From: Amoebophrya sp. AT5.2
Lineage: Eukaryota; Sar; Dinophyceae; Syndiniales; Amoebophryaceae
Assembly: GCA_005223375.1 (NCBI GenBank)
Contig: RXOD01005456.1
Coordinates: 1 to 13,972, forward strand
Length of the DNA stretch: 13,972 nt
Direction: 5' to 3'
Part shown: positions 1-9,300 of the stretch, one piece after another
Numbering within the stretch: position 1 is the first letter of the stretch
How the letters are laid out: each line of letters opens with the position of its first letter
Notes under the pieces: generated by a model
Databases searched by the model: none
The model's input: the letters and a program-made list of their open reading frames with translations, nothing else
What the model was told of the DNA's origin: nothing
Translations under genes and position numbers: made by a program

Positions 1-3000
1 ATGCACCACACCTCGCCCGAATGGACGTTCGGGCCGCACACGGTGCGGGTCTGGCGCGTGGCCGAAGACGTGCCCGAGGTCGTGGAGGTTGAGGTGGCGG
101 AGGAGCAGGGAGTGGGAGCAGGGAGGCCCGCCCCTCCGAAAGAGCGGGAGCTTGCCAAGAACACCTCCGCAGGACCGATCATGCTTAACGACTGGTCGCC
201 GGAGGCCGGTTCGGGTTGGCAGCCGGTGCCGGCTGTCCAGCAGCTACCCGCACACAGCGGCGGACTAATAGCTCGCCTAACGCAATCCTCTTCTACTTCC
301 TCGGCTTCGAATGCGCAGCATCAACTACAACAGGCTCCCGGATCCGGTGCAGTGGAACCTCCAGGAGCTCGTGAGGAGTTGGTCGAGGCCGTGGACGAGG
401 AGGAGCAGATGACGTTCCTGGAAAGGGACCTGCAAAGGCTGCGCCTCGACATTGTCAATGTTGCAGCAGCTGTGGATGACGAGGAGGGCGAGAAAAAAGC
501 GAAAGTGGTGAAGCTCCAGCCCTTGCGAGAGGCGCTGCTGGCAGGGCTCCCGCGGGACGACGAGGCGCTGCTGCGCGAGCTCCAACTACAATGGAACTAC
601 TCGCCGCCGGAGGATCTTCAGGGGCCGGCGAAGGGCGCACCAGCGACGAGTGCGATTGTGCCCCAGAATGGTGCCCGCGATTCAGTGGACGATCTGGACA
701 CAAAGAACGTGCTCGGAGGAATTGCCTCTGCTTGTGTTCGTGGGCGGCGTGGTAGTGGTTTATTCGAAGGGGAGTCATCTTCATCCCGTTGCATCACACC
801 CCCGCCTCCAGCCTCTCCGTCAACGTGTCGCGCCGGCATCGAAGCGAACTGCCTCGACCCACATCGCTGCCTTGCTCTTCCTGCAGGTTTTGCGAACTCC
901 ACACTTAATCTCCATTCATTGCCATCTGGTGCTTCATGCTCATGCTGTGCGGCAGCTGTTTTGCCAGGGCTGGAGGATCTTCAACAAGATGAAGAGGACC
1001 TTGCTTCGAGAGTGACCGACAAGACGCCATTCGCATTCTACGCCAGCGCAGGAGCAGACCACGTTGAAAATCAACTACCCCTCCCTCTCCAGCACAGCCG
1101 TCACGCGACGCCCCTCGTCACGCCGGAGCTAAGGCCGACGTCGGAGCACCATCGCGGTGTGTCGAAGCCGACGTGCGCCGGCGGGAGCCATCGCCAGATA
1201 TCCTGTTCCATGACCGCCGCCCCGGCATGCGGATCCGGTGAAGCGGCGCTGGAGACCGATCAGCTGCAGTTGCTGCCGCCGTCGTGCCTGCCGAGCTCCT
1301 CGGCGGCCATATTCGCCGACTGCGGCGGTCAAAACACTCCGTCCGCCACTTTTTCGCGGGCAGCTGCACGGTGCGCTACCACTTCCTGTGGCCCTCGCGA
1401 GATGAAAGGCCAGATTGAGATTGGTGTGAGACAAGGTGGCCGAGAACATGTAAACCACGAGGACGGAGGCGGGCCCGCGGCCGGCGCACATTCCACAGCT
1501 CCTGGTGCTGGTACGTCTTCAGGCAGTATCCTCTCGCGGTGCGCCACGCAGCTCCTGCGAGCGTCCTCGACGGCAGTCAGTGGAGGTGGAAAGATGCGCC
1601 GCCGCGGATCGAAGACGAAGGTTCTCCCGATCGAAGATCGTGACCCAGCAGCTTCCTTTTCGGGAATTTCGCCCACGGGAGTAGTAGGCGAACACCTGCT
1701 GAGAGAACGAGAAGGCGCATGCTCCGGCCGCACAAACGACTGCGATAAGTCGGGGACATCTGCACACGGCCTTTTCGCTGCGGAGGTGGCTCCCTCCTTA
1801 CCTCCTTCGGACGCGACCCGAATCCACCAACACCAGGAACAAGCACAAGCACCTGCTCAACATCTCCATCTCGTCCCCCATCAATTACCTGGATCGGTCT
1901 CTCCCTCAGACGAGTGGACCCCCGAAATGGAGACGCCGGAAGCGCCGCCGGAAGCTGGACAGCAGGACCAAGAGCTGTCGCAGGCGGCGAAAAAAAGTAG
2001 GAAGGGTAGGGGAGGCTTTTCCTCCCTCGCTGTGAAGGCGCTCGCTGCAATGGGGGGCTGTGGTTCCTCAGCCTCGCGCAGGGGAGGTCGCTCGGAACCA
2101 GGAGAAGACGGTGCCGCAACAAGTTCCTGCGCAGCGGCAGCTACCCCTGCCCCTAGTGCCGTCGTCGGTGCTGAAACCGAAACCCAAACTGCTTGGTCGG
2201 CGGGGGAAAGTCGCGAGCTCCCGTTCCGGTCCCGCAGGACTTGTCACCTACCATCGTCGGTCGATGACGGTAAAGATGAGGACGACGTCGCGCTGAAGGA
2301 ACAAGAGCAACAGCAGCTGCAGCTCGACGAAGACATCGAGTACCTCAAACAGATGCACCCGCGGCTGACCGAGCGCTATCATGACTTCGAAACCCCCGGA
2401 AGAGGGCCAGAATTGCATGGCGCTGAAGTAGAGGTAGAGGAACTACACGCAGCACTACGGGACGACTTCGGCCAATCCGACGAGGTGATAACTTATCCGT
2501 TCCTCGAGGATGATGATCCGTTCCTCGAGGAGCTACAACAGTCAAAAAACGACGTCGAAGATCGCAAACGCGAGGCGGCGTCGTGGTCGACAGAGACGCA
2601 CTTCGTGTTTCCCGCCCCGAGAATGGTGGCGCGCCCGTTTCGCCACCCGCTGGTGCAGAAATTGTTGCGGAGCCTCCTCTCCTCGGAGGTCTCGCTCTCG
2701 TCGGAGTCTGGATCTGGTGTGAGGGGCCGCTCTTCGAGGAGGGGGAGGGCGCAGTCGCAACGGCGAGTCGGAGGTTTCACGTTTGCGAACACTTTCGAGT
2801 TTGCGGACGAGGTGCATGAGCTCGCTCGCCGGAGGAAGAAGGCCGCGAGTGAGCGCTTGCGACGGCGGCGCGCGCAGCAGGGTCGTAGGGGCGGTCCTCC
2901 ACGTCCCGTCGGGGCTGACGCTGAGCCTGAGTCTCCTGCTGTGGCCGCGGGCGAACAACATGATCGGCGTTTTGTTAACGCTACAGGTGCACAAGCACAT

Positions 3001-4575
3001 CAACCACCATTTCCAGTTGCAGGCGCACAAGCACATCACCAAGATCTGGCTTCTGATCTCGTGGTCGGCGGCTCCGCTATTCCGCGCCGCGCGGAGGACT
3101 TCGACCAGGAGTTGTTTGACCCGAAGGACGTGCTCGTTTTATGGGCTGACTTTGTGGAAGACGAGCAGGGTCGTATTCAAGAACCAGTCCAGATCACGCG
3201 ACTCGTTCACGGGGTCCCCAACCTGATGCATGTAGCAGTGTCCACGTTGTCGCGGGGAGCGGGAGTTGCAAGAGGGGGTGGAGGAGGCGACGCCGGCGGG
3301 GCGGCACAGCACGTCGAAAAGCGGGTGGTGGAGATGCTCGCTCCAGCACCCGGGGTGGAACAAGAAGAACACGGCGCACGACGCACCAGTCGCAGGCGTC
3401 GCCGGAGCGAGGAGTTGCTTCGTCGCGAAATGGAGATGCTGCTTCCACACCCGACCGCTGAAGATTTGACTCAAGGCGACGCGCCGTCGGAAGATGATGA
3501 CGAACGGGAAGTGCTAGTCATCTGCACATTCGGCAAGAAGGTGAATGTCAGCGGCGACGTTGCCACGACCGCCGCACCTGCACGTCCCACACGGCTCTTG
3601 CTTCTCGCACCCTCGACCCAGCACTTTGCCGCGCAGCTCTCATGGCACTTTGCCTCGCTACCGAATGTCAAAGACGACGAAGCCGAAGACACCGACAGCG
3701 ACAGCAGTAGCAGTGCGGCCGACGTTGATCGACCCGATGAAACCGAAACGCAACCGCCACGACTACCAGATGTCACGTGGGACGATGACGATGATGAAGC
3801 TCCTGCAGTTGGAGCTCGTGGCCCTGGGGATGCTTTTGCAGGCCCAGGGCCCCGCGTGGGCCAACGCCAAGACCAAGAGACAGACGACGCAACTCTTGCG
3901 CGGCACCAGCAGATGACGCAGATCGGGGCCGCAGGAGGGGCAAGTGCAAGTGGACAGCCGCTTCTCGCCGCAGGAGGCAGAGCCGCTGGAGGTGGGCAGA
4001 GGCGCAGGTCGGACGTGACCAATAGCTTCACCCTGGCCCCCGCGCACGCCGCGGCGGCACGCGCGTCGTCAAGAGCGCAGTCCTTGCCCACCCTACAGCA
4101 GGACCTGCGGCTTCCGCGTTTCTCCGCGCCGCGGCAAGGTGAAGATGAGCCAGGAGTTCCTTCGGGGCTTACGCAACAACCTCCTCCACAAGAACCACGA
4201 CCAGCTCGGGGATCTCAAGAAGAAACAACTCAAACTTTGACTTTCACCGAGGCCCGCGTGAACGCGATGATGGACTTACGAGAACACCTGCCCGCTCTTC
4301 CGGCCGCTGAAATCCTTCGCAGCATCCTCCGGGAGCGCGTGCAGGGACGAAGAGCTGGGGTGGGGGCGCGAGCGGGGCGAGGAGCTGGAGAGGGTGTTGT
4401 CCAGCAGCGGGAAGAGTCGGAGTATGCAGATGACGCGATGGCGATGGACGAGGGCGAGCTAGCCCGTGTCCGCGAGCTCGTCATGTATGAAGACCCCTAC
4501 GAGCACCACAGAAACCACGGCAACGCGCCCGGCCGAGGCCCCACCAGACCGCTGCTGGGCCGAGCCACCTTCTAG
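1..4575 (+). CDS. Large low-complexity orphan protein (1524 codons, may be 5'-partial)
   Basis: A single open frame runs from base 1 to the TAG at 4573-4575. Base 1 is an ATG, but the frame is open to the window edge, so it could be an internal Met with more coding sequence upstream. I recognise no domain, signal peptide or membrane helix. The product is rich in Ala, Ser, Gly, Glu, Gln and Arg. Basic, nuclear-signal-like clusters lie near residues 908-923, 943-965 and 1127-1138; acidic runs lie near 1163-1168 and 1223-1240. Short segments look more ordered than the rest: about 865-897, 1039-1085 (with FDPKDVLVLWADF), 1169-1222 (with EVLVICTFGKK, then a Leu-rich stretch) and 1416-1448 (helical, with AEILRSILRERV). 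Residues about 275-480 are Cys/Ser/Pro-rich. A frame this long without a stop is unlikely by chance even in GC-rich DNA, so I take it as coding. A nuclear or scaffold role is only a guess from composition. Confidence 0.72.
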   Translation: MHHTSPEWTFGPHTVRVWRVAEDVPEVVEVEVAEEQGVGAGRPAPPKERELAKNTSAGPIMLNDWSPEAGSGWQPVPAVQQLPAHSGGLIARLTQSSSTSSASNAQHQLQQAPGSGAVEPPGAREELVEAVDEEEQMTFLERDLQRLRLDIVNVAAAVDDEEGEKKAKVVKLQPLREALLAGLPRDDEALLRELQLQWNYSPPEDLQGPAKGAPATSAIVPQNGARDSVDDLDTKNVLGGIASACVRGRRGSGLFEGESSSSRCITPPPPASPSTCRAGIEANCLDPHRCLALPAGFANSTLNLHSLPSGASCSCCAAAVLPGLEDLQQDEEDLASRVTDKTPFAFYASAGADHVENQLPLPLQHSRHATPLVTPELRPTSEHHRGVSKPTCAGGSHRQISCSMTAAPACGSGEAALETDQLQLLPPSCLPSSSAAIFADCGGQNTPSATFSRAAARCATTSCGPREMKGQIEIGVRQGGREHVNHEDGGGPAAGAHSTAPGAGTSSGSILSRCATQLLRASSTAVSGGGKMRRRGSKTKVLPIEDRDPAASFSGISPTGVVGEHLLREREGACSGRTNDCDKSGTSAHGLFAAEVAPSLPPSDATRIHQHQEQAQAPAQHLHLVPHQLPGSVSPSDEWTPEMETPEAPPEAGQQDQELSQAAKKSRKGRGGFSSLAVKALAAMGGCGSSASRRGGRSEPGEDGAATSSCAAAATPAPSAVVGAETETQTAWSAGESRELPFRSRRTCHLPSSVDDGKDEDDVALKEQEQQQLQLDEDIEYLKQMHPRLTERYHDFETPGRGPELHGAEVEVEELHAALRDDFGQSDEVITYPFLEDDDPFLEELQQSKNDVEDRKREAASWSTETHFVFPAPRMVARPFRHPLVQKLLRSLLSSEVSLSSESGSGVRGRSSRRGRAQSQRRVGGFTFANTFEFADEVHELARRRKKAASERLRRRRAQQGRRGGPPRPVGADAEPESPAVAAGEQHDRRFVNATGAQAHQPPFPVAGAQAHHQDLASDLVVGGSAIPRRAEDFDQELFDPKDVLVLWADFVEDEQGRIQEPVQITRLVHGVPNLMHVAVSTLSRGAGVARGGGGGDAGGAAQHVEKRVVEMLAPAPGVEQEEHGARRTSRRRRRSEELLRREMEMLLPHPTAEDLTQGDAPSEDDDEREVLVICTFGKKVNVSGDVATTAAPARPTRLLLLAPSTQHFAAQLSWHFASLPNVKDDEAEDTDSDSSSSAADVDRPDETETQPPRLPDVTWDDDDDEAPAVGARGPGDAFAGPGPRVGQRQDQETDDATLARHQQMTQIGAAGGASASGQPLLAAGGRAAGGGQRRRSDVTNSFTLAPAHAAAARASSRAQSLPTLQQDLRLPRFSAPRQGEDEPGVPSGLTQQPPPQEPRPARGSQEETTQTLTFTEARVNAMMDLREHLPALPAAEILRSILRERVQGRRAGVGARAGRGAGEGVVQQREESEYADDAMAMDEGELARVRELVMYEDPYEHHRNHGNAPGRGPTRPLLGRATF

Positions 4576-4647
4576 CCAGATGAGGCCGTGCGACTGCGAG
4601 CGCCGATGGGGCGATGTAGTCTCTGTCTCTGGGTCTTGGTGCCGGGT

Positions 4648-4764
4648 CGCGGCGGCGCGGGCTGTGCGAGTGGGTGCTCCTGCCGGTTTTCACATGAACC
4701 ATAGTGGCGCGGCGGCGCGGGCTTTGCGAGTGGGTGCTGCTGCCGGCTTTGACGTGAAGCATAG
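4648..4764. repeat. Two-copy tandem repeat, 60-bp period
   Basis: Copy 1 (4648-4704) and copy 2 (4708-4764) each start with CGCGGCGGCGCGGGCT and end in CATAG, exactly 60 bp apart, with seven substitutions and no indels. The repeat begins 73 bases after the stop of the orphan gene. In the +2 frame it stays open and would read as a repeated 20-residue unit starting AAARA.RVGA.AGF. Five of the seven differences change that residue. No good splice pair joins this frame to the upstream gene, so a non-coding 3'-UTR duplication is the simpler reading. Confidence 0.85.
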
Positions 4765-5757
4765 CGAAACGAAGTTCGTAGAAAAAATGACGATAACAGT
4801 AGCACTAGTTAGCAGAAGCGGCGTGTAGTCCTAGTGCAGCTAAGTAGATTCTCTATCTGTCTCGAGGGGGACGCCGGAGAGTTGTGCTCTCGTTTTCGTT
4901 GTACTAAACTTATTCGAATCCCCCGTCGCCGCCGCCAGAAAGCACCTCAGTTCTCCTCGCCGCTTCTCTCGTCTTGTCGCGTGTAACGATGTTGATCTAG
5001 TGATGCTGTCGCTGCTCCATGATTATTCGAATTCTTTCTTGATCAGAATCAGAAGGAACGATAACGAATAAAAGGAAACCGAATCGCTCTAGAAGGACAT
5101 CTTTCATCTTCCGCTGCTAGTGACAGGAGGGTGAGTGCCTCACTTTCTAGGTCGTGAACTCATACGTAGTTTTGACGCATGTTTACTGCTGTACACAAAT
5201 AAGCTGCTGTTTTTTCTGAAAAACTTCTTCTTTTATTTCTTATTTTTCATGCCCTTAAGCTTATGCTAGTACTAGTCAACAACATAAGCCTACTACTATT
5301 TTTAAATGGTCATGAAAAAATTATAAATATATGTTTCTGTGGCTGTGTTGCCACCCATCGCCCGATGTCGATGCTTGTCTTCGTTCTTGCGAAACACTAG
5401 ATTTCAAGGAGCAAGTAGCAACGGAAGGCAGGAGCGGCGGGGGCGGAGAAGAGTTAGCATCTAGTAAAGAAAGTATTTTTATTTTTTCCGGCTTTTCCGG
5501 TCAAAAAAGACTTCCTGCACCTTACCTAGAAGATCTAAGTACGTAAGTAGATCGATGCTGTACTGTGGATTGCTCTCGGTTTCGCTACCGCTCTCTACTT
5601 CATCAATGGATGTCTGCCTCAGCGCGCCACCCGGTGCGTTTGAATTGATGAAAGTAAAAGGACAGCAAGGACCATGAAATGATGACAGAGCATAAATTGA
5701 GTCTGGTGTTGAGAGCAGTGCAGCCGTGGATGATTCAGGAGATTGACTCTTGATCTT

Positions 5758-5800
5758 GCGTATCGAGCTGGGTTGCATGATGCAACACAGCTCGATTCGC
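5758..5800. repeat. Near-perfect 43-bp palindrome (21-bp arms, 1-base spacer)
   Basis: The left arm is 5758-5778 and the right arm 5780-5800. The arms pair over 21 positions with two mismatches around a single G at 5779; the core is GGTTGCAT/ATGCAACA flanked by CGAGCTG and its complement. Such a structure could extrude as a cruciform, fold in RNA, or be a dyad protein-binding site. It lies about 540 bp upstream of the transporter start codon, outside any supported coding region. Confidence 0.8.
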
Positions 5801-6036
5801 GTACTTACTTCATATTAGATCAGCCGACCGGAGTCGGACCTTTCGTTGATCACTCAAAAATGGTGATGCCGATGCGTCTCAGATCCCGTGATTATAGTTT
5901 CTGTTTGAAGTGGTCCACCTTGTCCTTGGGTCAAAGAAAAAATTGAAGATCGCCAACATGCGCAAGCGCATACGATCGGAATCGGATCTGAAGCTACACG
6001 CGAAAAGATCATGGCGCGCGTGATTTTTGTGCCTGT

Positions 6037-6089
6037 ACCATCGGTGAAAATAGGTCCTTCGCTTCACACTTCATGTTTCTACCGATGGT
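6037..6089. repeat. Inverted repeat enclosing one copy of a 12-mer direct repeat
   Basis: ACCATCGGT at 6037-6045 is the exact reverse complement of ACCGATGGT at 6081-6089. Pairing can extend about four bases inward with a one-base bulge. The loop contains TCCTTCGCTTCA (6055-6066), and an identical 12-mer lies just outside at 6097-6108. It is about 250-300 bp upstream of the transporter ATG. Whether it is transcribed is unknown. Confidence 0.65.
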
Positions 6090-6230
6090 TTACAGCTCCT
6101 TCGCTTCATCTCGCACCCAGCGCTGCAACGCGGCAGATGGTTCTACTATCGCTGCGAAAATCGTGATGTACTTGCAAAATTCTGTTGGCGGCCGTGAGTT
6201 ATACTAATTGATCGTCTACCTAGCTAGTAG

Positions 6231-6262
6231 GCAGAAAACCCGTTTCGCGGTGGGTTTTCTGC
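6231..6262. repeat. Perfect 11-bp hairpin upstream of the transporter gene
   Basis: GCAGAAAACCC (6231-6241) pairs exactly with GGGTTTTCTGC (6252-6262) across a 10-base loop. The hairpin ends 77 bases before the start codon at 6340, so it could sit in the 5' UTR and affect translation, or be a dyad binding site in the promoter. It resembles an intrinsic terminator stem, but no T run follows and the setting is eukaryotic, so I do not call a terminator. Confidence 0.75.
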
Positions 6263-6310
6263 GTAGGAAAAGTTGTTTTGAAGAAGATAAGTAGCTAAAG
6301 AAATCTAGAG

Positions 6311-6340
6311 AAATTTCCACATCAAAAATTTCCACAACAA
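6311..6340 (+). repeat. 15-bp tandem repeat abutting the transporter start codon
   Basis: AAATTTCCACATCAA (6311-6325) is followed directly by AAATTTCCACAACAA (6326-6340), with one mismatch. The last A of the second copy is the A of the ATG. The resulting ACAACAATG start context is A-rich with A at -3, which supports this ATG as the initiator. Confidence 0.8.
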
Positions 6341-9300
6341 TGCCGTCGAACTCGTACAAGAACAAGGGGCCCCAGGCCTCTGGCGACAAGGGCGCCCTTT
6401 CCGCCTACTACGCGGAGAATACGGGCAAGCCTCAAGTGGTCCACCAGCAGGGGCGTTCGTCTGACGTCGGCGAGGGCGAGGGGTCTCCCCTCCTGCTGAA
6501 CCGCACGCGGTCTGTTTTGCAGACCGGCAATCTTTGGACCCAGGAGCAGGCCACGGAGCAGGCAAAGGTGGTCTCCCAGTGCTACCGCGAGCAGGTGGAC
6601 CGGGAACAGGGGTTTAGCATGGACAGCGACTCGGAGGAGGAGGATGCGGAGAGGAACGCAGGCGGGGAAAGCCTCACGTACGAGGAGTACCACGAAAAAG
6701 TCGACAAAATCTGGGAAAACACCGACTGGCAAGCGACGGGGGACGAGAAGAAGTATGGCATGACAACGCTGGGCGCAGTGTGCTCGCTGCTGGCAGGTAC
6801 TGATACTTACAATACCGTACTGAGTATTAATTTGAAAGATTATTTAAGATTTTTTGATTTTTACAAGTATGTAACTTGTTCCGATTGGATTCCGTGGTCT
6901 CCGAGTCGATGATCGTCAACATCTGTCGCCGCGCCGCCGAGCATCGCGCGACCGCTATAGCTAATAAAACTATCATCTCAACATAGATAAGAAAGTACTA
7001 ACTTCCCACCTACTTGCCTCGACATCGACTATCGACTCTACAGCGATTTTCGGCGTGGGTATTTTGGAGCAGCCGAAGGCTGTGCAGCAGTCAGGTTTCG
7101 CCATGGGTATGCTTGCGCTGGTGATTTCCACCGTGGTGTCTCACTTCGGCGGCTACTACCTCGGTATTGCTGCGCGCATGACTGCGAAGAAGTCTCTCGG
7201 CGAGATCTCCAAAACCGCCGGCGGCGTTTTCGGCGTCATCCTCTCCGTGTATTCCCTCCTCGGACTCTGCATCCTCGCCTCCATCGGGTACGCCGTTTCT
7301 TGGTACCGGTACACCGCCGAGGTGTGGGTGCGTGCCGGCGTCCTGTCCCACGAGCAGGTGGAGTCCACGGAAGTCCTCTCCGCCCGCTCCCTGGTGATCA
7401 CCGTTTTACTGCTCGTGATCTACCCGGTCTGCTGCATGCGGGACCTCTCCGCCCTGAACGCGGTGTCTACGGCGGCCGCGGGCGTCTACATGGGTCTAGT
7501 AGTGCTGATGGGCTACTACTGGGTCTCGGACTACCTGGTGAAAGATGAAAAAGAGTGGAGCCAGACCATCCGGAAGGAGTGGACCCCGCAGGTCTCCAAC
7601 GCAGGAGTGATGGAACTGCGAACTGGGGGTGGTGATGAACAAGCCGGGCTCAGCCCCCTGAACCACCCGTGCCACGGCATGTTCGACTACAAACTGGAGT
7701 GGGGATACACCGGCGACTGGAAGGCGCTGTTCTTCGGCCTCGCCCTCATGAACACGGCGTTCGCGTGCCACTTCTCCTGCGTCGACGTCTTCGCGAAAGA
7801 ACTACAAAAACCAACCAGAAAAGTGCTGCACACGGTACACACTTTTACCTATGAGTATGAAAGTGGATTTTCACAGTGAACTATAATGCAACTGCTTCTA
7901 GCACCTAAGTAAGTTTAATATTCGTAAGTTTGGTGCGTTTACTCCGCCGGTCCCGGCGCCTGCTACTGTAGAAGTACATCCGTGCTCTTGATTTTGAATT
8001 TGATGGTGAACAATTTTGATTGACTGTGCTGCGGGGCTGGCGGTGTCAGTCGATCACGATCGCCGATCTGTAGAAGCTGCGCTTGATGTGCAGGGAATAT
8101 CGTGCTAATCGGACAACTCGGATGAAATACACTCAAATAGGTTTTGGGATGGACGATGGGTATTTCCTTCGTGGTGTACGGGATTTTCACGTGCATGGGG
8201 TGGTCCTACGCCTCCAAATTCCAGTACTACAAGGTGAAGGCCGACTTCGAGAACGAAGTCTTCGAAGGTATTTGTTTCATCGATCTACACTTTCTTTACC
8301 TTTGCTTAGATTGACATTGATCGAGCACCGCCACGACTTCTGAAGTAGAAGAGGATCTGTTCATGCTACCGCAGAGCTGCCACTTCTGAACGACGCCGAC
8401 GCGAAACTAAAAATATGCTCGTAAAATGATCGTCATTCCCTCCCATCCCCACGACTCAACACAGCGATGTGCCAGCAGGGTGCGCAGGACAAGATTTTGG
8501 GTAACATGAAGGTTCCTGGCGACAAGTTCGATCCGGTGCTGGTTACTGTTGCTCAGTTCGTGGTTTTCCTCGTGCTTTTTCTCACGTACCCGCTGTTCAT
8601 CTCCGCGTCGCGGTCCACGATCCACGGGCTGGTGTGGGGCGAGAAGCAGTCCGGCTTCGGGCTGCACATGCTCGAGACCGGCGCCCTGGTCCTGCTCACC
8701 TGGGTGCTGGCGATCTTCATCCCGGGGGTCACGACCATCCTCGCCTACGCCGGCGCGGGCCCGGGCGTGGCGCTGGTTTTGATCCTGCCGAGCTACCTGA
8801 TGCTCTGCCTGCACAAACACCTGCCCTGGTGCTCCTGGAACCGAATGCTGCCCCTCATCCTGCTCGTCATGGGTACTGAAACTGATTTAGCTCTAGTTGT
8901 ACTAGCTCTCGATGTTGTTCAGTCGATCATTCTGCCTACAGGAAATAGATCGATAGATTGTTTTGTTTCCCCCCAGCCAGCCATGCATCGTACCACTTCT
9001 TGTAAATTCGTCTTGCTCCCTCGCCATCGCCCTTCGGATCTTCAACATCGCATTCTCAGGCGTGGTTGTTTCCGTGGGTGGCATCATCCTGACCGCGTTC
9101 GAGAGCAAAAACCTCGAGCTCGGCGCCAACGTGCCCATTTCGGACAACTGGCCGGAGCGGAAACTGGAGGAATACCGGAAGCTGAGCGAACCGGTGCAAA
9201 TCTTGGAAACGGGCGACACGCTGTTCGCCGATCGGGCGGATAAACAGCTGTACTGGTACGACTACGAGGGGGTGGATATCAACTCCGGAGGTGAGGGTGA

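Larger units (their letters stand above)
4576..6339. other. Intergenic spacer between the orphan and transporter genes
   Basis: This 1.76-kb stretch has no convincing gene. It should hold the 3' end of the orphan transcript and the promoter and 5' UTR of the transporter. GC stays high to about 4770 (the tandem duplication), then falls. About 5190-5335 is AT-rich, with T and A runs and a TATAAATATATG-like stretch near 5322-5333. An AATAAA hexamer lies at 5067-5072, about 490 bases after the stop, but nothing ties it to polyadenylation. A 71-codon frame at 5331-5546 ends next to a GTAAGT and could be a small exon, but it has no recognisable content. Three inverted repeats lie in the last 600 bases and are listed separately. 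I found no tRNA, rRNA or spliced-leader RNA. Confidence 0.6.

Noticed and set aside
3471..4091. 206-codon minus-strand frame antisense to the orphan gene
   Set aside because: Ala/Ser/Arg-rich translation typical of the complementary frame of GC-rich coding sequence; the + strand frame is far longer.
4485..4579. Intron GTATGA...CCAG joining the orphan gene to the downstream repeat-bearing frame
   Set aside because: The donor is in phase 2 and the acceptor then leads to an immediate TGA; other donors nearby that fit the phase are weak.
5067..5072. AATAAA as a polyadenylation signal of the orphan gene
   Set aside because: It is about 490 bases from the stop, no downstream elements are visible, and the organism's signal is unknown; a chance hexamer in AT-richer DNA is as likely.
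6231..6262. Hairpin as a bacterial intrinsic terminator
   Set aside because: No T tract follows and the neighbouring genes have spliceosomal introns, so a bacterial terminator is out of place.
8963..9059. Hydrophobic reading SLAIALRIFNIAFSG upstream of exon 5, tempting as part of TM11
   Set aside because: Including it needs an AG acceptor of matching phase for the GTACTG donor, and none exists. Splicing at 9059 gives a correctly sized TM11 without it.
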